Source: Chloroflexota bacterium (GTDB lineage Bacteria; Chloroflexota; Dormibacteria; Aeolococcales; Aeolococcaceae). Taken from it: a DNA stretch of 64,000 bases. The stretch is taken from contig VBIQ01000007.1 in assembly GCA_005880985.1 (NCBI GenBank), positions 248,001-312,000 on the forward strand. The letters run 5' to 3'. This document shows positions 56,288 through 64,000 of this stretch, piece after piece (positions within the stretch are counted from its first letter, which is position 1; the number at the start of each line of letters is the position of its first letter). The position numbers and the translations under genes are program-made. The notes under the pieces were generated by a model. The model was not told the origin of the DNA, searched no databases, and saw only the letters and a program-made list of their open reading frames with translations.

Positions 56288-58453
56288 ATGGCCACCGCAG
56301 CGCTGGCGGCGGCGAGGATCCGGCTGCGACGCATCGGCCCTGGTACCAGCGGGCGCCTCCCCTTCGATCCCGGCTACCTGCTGGTCGCCGTCGGCATCGT
56401 GGGTTTCCTCCTCTACGAGGAGGTGATGATCACCCCTCGCCTGCCCCTGGAGATCATCGTCCTGGGCCTGGTCTTCGGCTCGCTCGACGCGCTGCCGGCC
56501 CTGGGACTGGTCCTCGTCTATCGGGCCAACCGTGTCATCAACTTCGCGCTTGGCGAGCTGGGAGGCATGGCCGCGGCGCTGGCCGCGGCGCTGATCTTCA
56601 TCAAGGGCTGGCCTCCCATCCCAGCGTTCCTCCTGGGCATCCTCGCCGCGGTCCTCGCCGGCGTGGTGGCCGAACTGGTGGTGGTGCGAGCCTTCTTCAA
56701 CGCGCCGCGGCTGGTGCTCACGGTGGCGACGATCGGCCTGGCCGAGGTCCTCTACGCCGTGCAGCTCTTCATCCCGGGCTGGTTCGGCAACCCGACCACC
56801 AGCCTCTTCACCCTCCCCGCGCCGATCTCCGCGCAATTCAATGTGGGCATCGCGACCTTCGACGGTGCCGCCATCACCGCGCTGGTCCTGGCCCCGGTGC
56901 TCGCCGGGCTACTGTTCTGCTTCCTGCGGTTCACCATGGTGGGATCAGCGATCCGGGCCGCGGCGGAGGACAGCTCGCGGGCCCGCGCCCTGGGCGTGCC
57001 GGTCAAGCGACTGTCGACCCTGGTCTGGGCGCTCACCGGCGGGGTGGCGGCGCTGGCCGCCATCCTCATCGGCCACGTCCAGGGATTCGCCTTTGGTGCG
57101 CCCGCCGGCCCGGGCTTGCTGCTGCGCGTCCTCGCCCCGGCGGCGATCGCCCGATTCGAGAATCTGGGCGTCACCTTCGTCGCCGCCCTCGCCATGGGGG
57201 TCATCGATCAGGGGATCTTCTTCAACACCGGCCGCGACTCCCGCGTCGAGCTGACGCTGTTCGCTGTCATCCTGCTCGCCCTACTCTTGCGCGGCTCGGC
57301 GCGGGGACGGCGGGCGCTCGCCGAGGGATCGACCTTCGCCATGATCCGCGAGGTCCGTCCCATCCCGCTGCACCTGCGCTCCCTCCCCGAGGTGAGGCTG
57401 CTGCGCTGGGGTCCGCCGCTGCTGTGCGCGGCCGCCCTGGTCGTCGTGCCCCAGCTGCTCCAGCCCTACCAGATCGTCGAGGCGCAGACCTTCCTGATCT
57501 ACGCAATGGTGGGCCTCTCTCTGGTCGTTCTGTCGGGCTACGCAGGACAGATCTCGCTTGGCCAGTGGGCATTCGCAGGGGTGGGGACGTTTGCCGCGGG
57601 GCGGTTCTTCAGCGCCATGCAGGGGCATGCCGTGGCCAACGACTTCTTCGTGGCGCTTGCCTTCGCAGGAGTGGTCGGCGCCATCGTCTGTATGGTCGTC
57701 GCCCTGCCGGCACTGCGCATCGGCGGCTACCTGCTCGCCGTCGTCACCCTCGGCTTCGCCGTGGCCGCCGATGCAGCGCTCTTCCAGTTCGACGTCGTGC
57801 AGCTACCTTCGTTCCTGCCACGGCCATCCCTGTTCGGCCGCTTCAACACCTTCGATGAGGCGACCTTCTACTACGTGGTCCTGGCCCTGTTCGCACTCGC
57901 CTTCGTGGCGGTGACCAACTTCCGGCGAAGTCGCCGTGGTCGCGAGCTGGTCGCCATGCGTGACAACGAGAGCGGTGGCGTCGCCTTCGGCCATTCACCG
58001 CTGCGGGCCAAGTTCGCCGCCTTTGCCTTGAGCGGCTTCATCGCCGCCGTCGCCGGCGGGCTGTACGCCTTCCAGGTGAACGCCCTCGGATCCGGCTCGG
58101 CGTCGTCGAAGGCATTCCTCCCGGTGGTCAGCATCTTCCTCTTCGCCATCGTCGTCTTCGGCGGCCTTGGCTCGCCCGTCGGGGCCACGATCGGCACCGC
58201 CTTCATCATCGGCGTCGAATCACTTGCCAACAGCCTCAACCTGCCCGGGCTCGACCTGCTGGCCGGCGGCATCGGCATCCTGCTGGTTCTCTATCTCGCT
58301 CCCGGAGGCCTGGGTCAGGTGGTCTACGACACCCGCGACGCCATCGTCCGCGCCATCGCCGCGCGGCGTCTCGGCCCGACCGCCGCTCCGCCGCCGACAC
58401 CGGGCCCCGACAGCAGCGTGCCGGTGGGAGCACCGGCCGGAGGCGGACGATGA
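56288..58453 (+). CDS. Branched-chain-type ABC transporter permease, LivH-LivM fusion
   Basis: GLVLVYRANRVINFALGELGGMAAALAA (LivH) and later MVGLSLVVLSGYAGQISLGQWAFAGVGTFAAG, RRSRRGRELVAMRDNESGGVAFGHSPLRAKFAAFALSGFIAAVAGGLYA (LivM). Confidence 0.93.
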   Translation: MATAALAAARIRLRRIGPGTSGRLPFDPGYLLVAVGIVGFLLYEEVMITPRLPLEIIVLGLVFGSLDALPALGLVLVYRANRVINFALGELGGMAAALAAALIFIKGWPPIPAFLLGILAAVLAGVVAELVVVRAFFNAPRLVLTVATIGLAEVLYAVQLFIPGWFGNPTTSLFTLPAPISAQFNVGIATFDGAAITALVLAPVLAGLLFCFLRFTMVGSAIRAAAEDSSRARALGVPVKRLSTLVWALTGGVAALAAILIGHVQGFAFGAPAGPGLLLRVLAPAAIARFENLGVTFVAALAMGVIDQGIFFNTGRDSRVELTLFAVILLALLLRGSARGRRALAEGSTFAMIREVRPIPLHLRSLPEVRLLRWGPPLLCAAALVVVPQLLQPYQIVEAQTFLIYAMVGLSLVVLSGYAGQISLGQWAFAGVGTFAAGRFFSAMQGHAVANDFFVALAFAGVVGAIVCMVVALPALRIGGYLLAVVTLGFAVAADAALFQFDVVQLPSFLPRPSLFGRFNTFDEATFYYVVLALFALAFVAVTNFRRSRRGRELVAMRDNESGGVAFGHSPLRAKFAAFALSGFIAAVAGGLYAFQVNALGSGSASSKAFLPVVSIFLFAIVVFGGLGSPVGATIGTAFIIGVESLANSLNLPGLDLLAGGIGILLVLYLAPGGLGQVVYDTRDAIVRAIAARRLGPTAAPPPTPGPDSSVPVGAPAGGGR

Positions 58454-60507
58454 CGGCGACGCCACTGCCGCTCACCGCACCGCGCCGCAGCCTGTCGCGG
58501 CGGCTCCTCGGCGAAGAGGGTCATCCCGTCCTTCCGGTGGTGTCGCTCTTCCTGATCGTCTTCCTCGCCTACGCCGACCTGTCGGCCTCGGGCGTGCTGG
58601 CTCCCGACATCCGCGACACCTTCCACCTCAACGACGGGCAGATTCTGCTGATCGGTGGCGGCGCCGGCTTCCTCGCCACCTGCGCCGCGCTCCCCCTCGG
58701 CTACGCCGGCGATCGCATCTCCCGCATCGACATCGTGGTCGTGCTGGCGCTGGTGCTCGGCCTGGCGACGGTCGGCAGTGCCCTCGCCCCGGCCATCGTC
58801 CTCTTCGTGATCGCCCGTCTGTTCACCGGTGTCGGCGAGGTCTCCAACCTGCCCATCCAGCAGTCGCTTCTCGCCGACTGGTATCCGCAGCGAATGCGGC
58901 CGCGCGCCTTCGCGATGCACCGGATCGGCCAGCCGGCCGGGCTCGTCCTCGGCGCCTTGATCGCCGGGGGCGTCGCTCAGGTCAGCAACTGGCGCGTCGC
59001 GTTCGTGGTGGTGGGCATGCCCTCCTTCGCCTTCGCCTACGTCGCCGGAATGCTGCGTGATCCGGCGCGTGGCGCCCACGAGGGTCTGGCACACGTCCGC
59101 GGCCAGCCGGTTCGCCTGTCGGCGGCGATGCGGCGACTCTGGCTCAACCGCACCCTGCGGAGGGTGTGGATCGCCTCCTTCATCATCGGCGGCGCCTATA
59201 TTCCGCTGCTCACGCTCTTCCCGCTCTTCTACAAGGACGTGTACGGGATGGGCGACTTCCAACGCGGCGTCGCCGCCACGCTGTCGGGAATCGCACTGCT
59301 CCTCGGCCTGCTCGCCGGCGGCGTCCTGGGGCAGCGGCTCAGCGGCCGCACCGTGCGCGGTCAGCTGTACTACGCCGGCGCCTCGATCACCACCGCCTCA
59401 CTGGCGGTGGTGGCAGCGGCGATAGCCCACACCGCGGCGATGTCGGTCACGGCCGCGGTGGTGTCGAGCTTCCTCGGCGGCATCTACTACGCGCCGTTCA
59501 CCCAGGTGCTGGCGCTGGTCAGCCCGCCCCGGATACGCTCCACCGGCCTGGCCGGTGCAGAGTTCGCCCTCGGCCTGGGAACTCTGGTGGGCACCGCGCT
59601 CATCGGCAGCATCGCCACCGCCCACGGCGACCGCACAGCGTTGGCCACCGCCGGAGCACTTCTGGCCTTCGGTGGCCTGATCATCGGCAGCGCCATGACC
59701 AGCGCCTTCGAGGACGCGGTGGCGGCAGCGCGCGAGCTTGCGGTGCAGACTCGCCGCCGCAGCCCGGAGGAGGGCGCGACGCCGGCGCTCGAGGTGGTGG
59801 GCATCGAGTTCGCCTATGAAGGTAACCAGGTGCTCTTCGGCGCCAGTCTCGAGGTCCAGCCGGGTGAGACGGTGGGGCTGCTGGGCACCAACGGCGCCGG
59901 CAAGTCGACGGTGCTCAAGGTGGTGGCCGGCATCCTGCAGCCGCACCGCGGCGGTGTCTTCCACGCCGGTGTCGACATCACCGGAATGCCTCCCGAGGAG
60001 GTGGCCCGTCGCGGCATCGTGCTGATGCCCGGCGGCCGCGCCGTCTTCGCCAACCTCTCCGTGCGCGAGAACCTGCGGCTGGCGACGTGGCTCTACCGGC
60101 GCGAGCGCGAAGCGTCGCACGCAGCGATCGACGAGGCCCTCGAGCTCTTCCCCAAGCTCCAGGCCCGCATTGACCAGCCCGCCGCCCTGCTGTCGGGCGG
60201 GGAGCGGCAGATGCTCGGGGTGGCGCAGGCGCTGGTCTGCCGGCCCCAGCTGCTGCTCCTCGACGAGCTGACCCTGGGGCTCTCCCCTCGCATCGTCGAG
60301 GAGCTGATCGGCGTCGTCGCCGACCTGCGCAAGCGCGGCCTGACCCTGGTGGTGGTCGAGCAGTCTGTCAACATCGCCGCGCTGCTCTGCGAACGTGCCT
60401 ATTTCATGGAGAAGGGACGGGTCCGCTTCAGCGGGGCACCGCAGGACCTGTTGCGCCGTCCCGACCTGGTGCGCTCCGTCTTCCTGGGCGCGGTGACCGC
60501 GACATGA
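58450..60507 (+). CDS. MFS transporter domain fused to LivF-type ABC ATPase
   Basis: Residues ~1-430: FLAYADLSASGVLAPDIRDTFHLNDGQILLIGGGAGFLATCAALPLGYAGDRISR...RLFTGVGEVSNLPIQQSLLADWYPQRMRPRAFAMHRIGQPAGLVLG (MFS). Residues ~440-685: GLLGTNGAGKSTVLKVVAGI, LLSGGERQMLGVAQAL, LLLLDELTLGLSP. Confidence 0.93.
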   Translation: MTATPLPLTAPRRSLSRRLLGEEGHPVLPVVSLFLIVFLAYADLSASGVLAPDIRDTFHLNDGQILLIGGGAGFLATCAALPLGYAGDRISRIDIVVVLALVLGLATVGSALAPAIVLFVIARLFTGVGEVSNLPIQQSLLADWYPQRMRPRAFAMHRIGQPAGLVLGALIAGGVAQVSNWRVAFVVVGMPSFAFAYVAGMLRDPARGAHEGLAHVRGQPVRLSAAMRRLWLNRTLRRVWIASFIIGGAYIPLLTLFPLFYKDVYGMGDFQRGVAATLSGIALLLGLLAGGVLGQRLSGRTVRGQLYYAGASITTASLAVVAAAIAHTAAMSVTAAVVSSFLGGIYYAPFTQVLALVSPPRIRSTGLAGAEFALGLGTLVGTALIGSIATAHGDRTALATAGALLAFGGLIIGSAMTSAFEDAVAAARELAVQTRRRSPEEGATPALEVVGIEFAYEGNQVLFGASLEVQPGETVGLLGTNGAGKSTVLKVVAGILQPHRGGVFHAGVDITGMPPEEVARRGIVLMPGGRAVFANLSVRENLRLATWLYRREREASHAAIDEALELFPKLQARIDQPAALLSGGERQMLGVAQALVCRPQLLLLDELTLGLSPRIVEELIGVVADLRKRGLTLVVVEQSVNIAALLCERAYFMEKGRVRFSGAPQDLLRRPDLVRSVFLGAVTAT

Positions 60508-62216
60508 GCATCGATCTCACCGGCCAGGTGGTGCGCCTCGACGGCGCCGCGCCACTGCTCACCGTCGAGGGACTGGGGGTGACCTTCGGCGGCCTGGCCG
60601 CCGTGTCTGACGTCAGTTTCGAGGTGCCGTCTGGTCAGCTGGTCGGGGTGATCGGCGCCAACGGCGCCGGCAAGACCACCATGTTCGACGCCATCAGCGG
60701 CCTGGTCCCCCACCACGGACGCGTCACCGTGGCCGGTGTGCCCGTCGATGGTCTGCCGCCCCAGATGCGGGCCCGGGCCGGCCTGGGGCGCTCCTTCCAG
60801 GATGCCCGCCTGTTCCCCGGCCTGACGGTGCGCGAGACCGTCTCGCTGGCGTTGCAGCGGCACGCCGAGGACCCCGGCATGTGCGCCGAGCTGATGGCAT
60901 GGCCCGGCGCCGTGATGAGAGAGCGGCGTTTGCGCGAGCAGGCGCAGCAGGCGGTGCATCTCTTCGGCCTGGACGCCTGGGCCGACACCTTCATCAGCGA
61001 GCTCTCCACCGGGACGCGGCGCATCGTCGACCTCGCCTGCGTCTACGCGCAGCAGCCCCGGGTGATCCTGCTCGACGAGCCCTCCTCGGGCATCGCCCAG
61101 CGCGAAGTCGAGGCGCTCGGCGAGGTGATCCTGCGACTGCGCGAGCTGGCAGGAGCAACCCTGCTGCTGGTCGAGCACGACGTGCCCCTGGTTCGACGCA
61201 TCGCCAACCGGGTGCTGGTGATGGAATCGGGCCGCCTCATCGCCGACGGACCGCCGGCGACAGTGCTCGAGCTGCCGGCGGTCATTGCCAGCTACCTCGG
61301 CACCGACGAGCGTGCCCTGCAGCGCTCAGGCGTCTCCGCCGCGGCACTGGTCGAGGTGGCTGAGCTGCCGGCCGAGGAGCGCACCGATGAGACGCAGCCG
61401 GCGCTGGCGGGCCTCCCGGCGCGCGACCAGTTCCGCGTCCCTTTCCGCCAGGTCGGCGAGATGGCCATGGCGGCGGCCGCGGCCCTGGTCGTGGCCGCGG
61501 TCGCCTTCCAGTCGCCGGCGCTGGAGACCGCCGCCCAACACCTGGCACCGAATCGCGCGCCGGCGGTAGCCGGTTCCGCTCCTCCGGCCGGGCCACCCGC
61601 CGCGCCGCCGGCGATCCCACTTCCGAATGCGCCTGCGGTCACCACGCCGATCGTCTTCCCCACACCTGACACGGGAGTGGTCGTCGTTCCCCCGGACACC
61701 GGGAGCACGTCGACGCCAACTCCGAAGCCGACGCCCACGCCCACCCCCTGCCCGGCACAGCAGCTCCAGCCGCTGTGCGATGTCCTGCCGCTGCCCGCGC
61801 TTCCGGTGACTCCGCTGGCGGGCCTGCCGTTGCAGGCGTCGAGTCCCGGCTACAGCTGGGTCCACGCCGCCACCGGCGGACCCTGGGTGCAGCTCCCTGC
61901 CGGCTGGCCGGTGACCGCCTGGGGGGCGACCGAATCGGTGCCCGCCGCCGGCGACAGCGGCACCCTCATGGCCTGGGGGCTGACCCCGGCAAAGCTATGG
62001 AGCCAGATGTCGGTGAGCTGGTGGCGCTCCACCACCGCGCCGTCTCGCAGCACCGCGTCGGGACCGCTGCCGCTGACCCTGGAACAGACGGAGTGGCTGC
62101 AGTCGACCTGCGACGGGACCCACTGCTATCTCTTCGTTGCCATCTCGGCGCCACGTGGCGGCGGCGCCGGCCCCACCCAGCTCGCGGTGGCGGCGGCCAG
62201 CCTGCGCCCCAGCTGA
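60504..62216 (+). CDS. LivG-type ABC ATPase with C-terminal TM helix, Pro/Thr linker and uncharacterised domain
   Basis: GVIGANGAGKTTMFDAISGLV, ELSTGTRRIVDLACV, VILLDEPSSGI; then MAMAAAAALVVAAVAFQ, TSTPTPKPTPTPTPCPAQQ, and ~150 aa ending HCYLFVAISAPRGGGAGPTQLAVAAASLRPS. Confidence 0.93.
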   Translation: MSIDLTGQVVRLDGAAPLLTVEGLGVTFGGLAAVSDVSFEVPSGQLVGVIGANGAGKTTMFDAISGLVPHHGRVTVAGVPVDGLPPQMRARAGLGRSFQDARLFPGLTVRETVSLALQRHAEDPGMCAELMAWPGAVMRERRLREQAQQAVHLFGLDAWADTFISELSTGTRRIVDLACVYAQQPRVILLDEPSSGIAQREVEALGEVILRLRELAGATLLLVEHDVPLVRRIANRVLVMESGRLIADGPPATVLELPAVIASYLGTDERALQRSGVSAAALVEVAELPAEERTDETQPALAGLPARDQFRVPFRQVGEMAMAAAAALVVAAVAFQSPALETAAQHLAPNRAPAVAGSAPPAGPPAAPPAIPLPNAPAVTTPIVFPTPDTGVVVVPPDTGSTSTPTPKPTPTPTPCPAQQLQPLCDVLPLPALPVTPLAGLPLQASSPGYSWVHAATGGPWVQLPAGWPVTAWGATESVPAAGDSGTLMAWGLTPAKLWSQMSVSWWRSTTAPSRSTASGPLPLTLEQTEWLQSTCDGTHCYLFVAISAPRGGGAGPTQLAVAAASLRPS

Positions 62217-62221
62217 GCGAA

Positions 62222-62257
62222 CGCTCCGGCCGGCCCTGGCGGCCGCCCTGCGGAGCG
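62222..62257. terminator. Hairpin between convergent genes (candidate terminator)
   Basis: CGCTCCG (62222-62228) pairs with CGGAGCG (62251-62257), with further GC pairing inside. Confidence 0.4.
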
Positions 62258-62271
62258 CCCCGACCTGGCGG

Positions 62272-64000
62272 CTAGTGCGGGCCGGCGAACATCTCGCCCA
62301 GCCGCGCCGCCACCGCCAGGTCTCCCTCGATTTCCATGCCGCCCTCGAGGAAGACCTGGCCGGGGTCGGCCTCGCCGGCGGCGAGCCGGGCGAAACGGGC
62401 CACCGGCATGCGGATGGTCACCGCCGGTCTGCTGGCGACACCGGGACGCGCCTCGGCGTGGCGGTCGGCGATCCGCAGGGTCCACGGCGTCACCCCCCGC
62501 CGTCCGGTCAGCTGGTACTGCACCTCGCCGCTGAAGCCGTGAGCGTGGTCGGGCTGGAAGCTGCGCTCCATGCCGCGGAAGAGCACCGTCAGCCCCGGGC
62601 GCGAGCCGACGATGCGGTCGAGCTGATAGTCGCTGCGCCCGCGGACCAGCCTGACGAAGGCGGCCTCTCCGGCACGCCGGGCGCGCGCTGCCAGGGCCGA
62701 GGGAACGCTGCCGTTGCCCGGTGCCGGCGCGCGATACACCGACGCTGCCGGCGACGGCTCACCCGCCGGGGTGACCAGGTACTCGGCGGGCGCTGACCGA
62801 GCCGGGCGGCGCCGGGCGAGAGCGCGCTCGCAGGCGGCGGCGAGGCACTCGCGCTTGGCCGCCTCGCGCTGCTCGACCGCCGCCGCGATGTCGGGGAGCA
62901 CGGTGCGGCCGAAGAGCTCGATGCTCTCGCAGATGTGCTCGTGCCGGTTGCCACCGGCCTGGCCGACGAAGATCACCTGATCGATTCCCGCGGCCTGGTA
63001 GCGCTGCAGCAGATCGGCCACCTGCCTCGGTGTGCCGATGGCGCCGCGCAGTGAGCCGAGACCCTGCTGCAGCAGCCGCACCGCCAGCGGCCCCTGGTCG
63101 GCGCTGACGATCTCGCGTGCGAACCCGCGCTCGTTGCGGTCGCGGTTGAACTGCTCCCAGAGGTTGGTGATCCCCGGCCGGTGCTCGCCGAACACGTAGT
63201 AGTGGGCCAGCGAGTAGCCGAAGAAGTGGCCGCCGTCGATGCCGCGGTCGATGGCGGTGGCCTCGTCCTCGTGACACATGAACGGCAGCACCACCGCGAC
63301 GTTGGGATTGACGGCGAATCCCGCCGCCACGCACTCGTCGGAGGCGATGATGCGGTAGTAGTCGTCGACCCACTGCTTGGCCTGCTCGGGCTCGACGAAG
63401 GAGAAGGAGAGCGCGCCGATCCCCTTGCGCGCGGCCAGCAGGATGCTCTCCCGGCGGCTGCACGCCATCCACAGCGGCGGATGCGGTCGCTGCTTGGGCT
63501 TGGGCACCACGTTGCGGGGAGGGAGCGAGAGGAACTGTCCCTGGTGACCGGCGAAGGGTGTCTCCACCAGCATGCGGGTCACCACGTCGAGCGACTCCTC
63601 CCATTGGGGGTGCTTGAGCTCCCGGTCGACGCCGAAGCCGCCCAGCTCCATCTGCGAGCTGGACTCGCCGGTGCCGAACTCCACCCGGCCGCCGGAGATC
63701 AGGTCGAGGGTGGCGATACGCTCGGCGACGCGGGCCGGGTGGTTGAAACCGGGGGGCAGCTGGACGATGCCGTGGCCGAGGCGGATCCGCGACGTCCGCT
63801 GGCTGGCGGCGGCGAGGAAGACCTCCGGCGCCGACGAGTGCGAGTACTCCTCGAGGAAGTGGTGCTCGACCTCCCAGACGGTGTCGAAGCCGGTGCGGTC
63901 GGCGAGCTCGACCTGCTCGAGGGCGTTGCCGAGGAGCCGCTCCTCGGCGCCGTCGTCCCAGGGGCGTGGCAGCTGGTGCTCGTAGAAGAGGCCGACCCGC
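62272..64000 (-). CDS. LLM-class flavin-dependent oxidoreductase with C-terminal SCP2-like domain; N-terminus cut by window edge
   Basis: Minus-strand reading from the edge: RVGLFYEHQLPRPWDDGAEERLLGNALEQVELADRTGFDTVWEVEHHFLEEYSHSSAPEVFLAAASQRTSRIRLGHGIVQLPPGFNHPARVAERIATLDLISGGRVEFGTGESSS. C-term GFSGEVQYQLTGRRGVTPWTLRIADRHAEARPG...VFLEGGMEIEGDLAVAARLGEMF is SCP2-like. Confidence 0.9.
   Translation of the reverse strand, partial: RVGLFYEHQLPRPWDDGAEERLLGNALEQVELADRTGFDTVWEVEHHFLEEYSHSSAPEVFLAAASQRTSRIRLGHGIVQLPPGFNHPARVAERIATLDLISGGRVEFGTGESSSQMELGGFGVDRELKHPQWEESLDVVTRMLVETPFAGHQGQFLSLPPRNVVPKPKQRPHPPLWMACSRRESILLAARKGIGALSFSFVEPEQAKQWVDDYYRIIASDECVAAGFAVNPNVAVVLPFMCHEDEATAIDRGIDGGHFFGYSLAHYYVFGEHRPGITNLWEQFNRDRNERGFAREIVSADQGPLAVRLLQQGLGSLRGAIGTPRQVADLLQRYQAAGIDQVIFVGQAGGNRHEHICESIELFGRTVLPDIAAAVEQREAAKRECLAAACERALARRRPARSAPAEYLVTPAGEPSPAASVYRAPAPGNGSVPSALAARARRAGEAAFVRLVRGRSDYQLDRIVGSRPGLTVLFRGMERSFQPDHAHGFSGEVQYQLTGRRGVTPWTLRIADRHAEARPGVASRPAVTIRMPVARFARLAAGEADPGQVFLEGGMEIEGDLAVAARLGEMFAGPH

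Overview
High-GC chromosomal window of about 64 kb. Gene content and style suggest a Chloroflexota/Dormibacterota-like or actinobacterial soil lineage (inference only). It is densely coded, with many ATGA/GTGA start-stop overlaps. I saw no rRNA, tRNA, CRISPR array, transposase or prophage. Main content, left to right: partial nuoD plus nuoC-nuoB-nuoA; SDR; CBS-citrate synthase fusion; DUF3048 lipoprotein; patatin; alpha/beta hydrolase; treZ-treY; diiron ferritin-like protein; EamA transporter; DUF72; a large uncharacterised protein; O-methyltransferase; G1-type glutamic peptidase; epoxide-hydrolase-like protein; PAP2 protein; frameshifted threonine/serine dehydratase; secreted anchored protein; Lhr-type helicase; histidine phosphatase; MpaB-like protein; divergent Ni-SOD (sodN) and its maturation peptidase (sodX); a secreted CAP-domain protein with six 42-aa repeats; WS/DGAT acyltransferase; class III cyclase-ATPase-TPR protein; 5'-3' exonuclease; acyl-CoA ligase; ALDH; thiD; aat; PrmC-like methyltransferase; lipoate ligase-like protein; pepN; MFS/MerR divergent pair. 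The right end (about 51.7-64 kb) holds SDR, SCP2, MBL alkylsulfatase-like, an unusual branched-chain-type ABC operon and an LLM-SCP2 oxidoreductase. Most notable points: (1) the ABC operon has a LivH-LivM fused permease, an MFS transporter fused to a LivF-type ATPase, and a LivG-type ATPase carrying a TM helix, a Pro/Thr linker and an uncharacterised C-terminal domain; (2) a well-conserved c-di-GMP-I (GEMM) riboswitch lies upstream of the CAP-repeat protein; (3) a possible split alkylsulfatase and SCP2 theme sits next to the ABC operon. All calls come from reading motifs; no database search was run.
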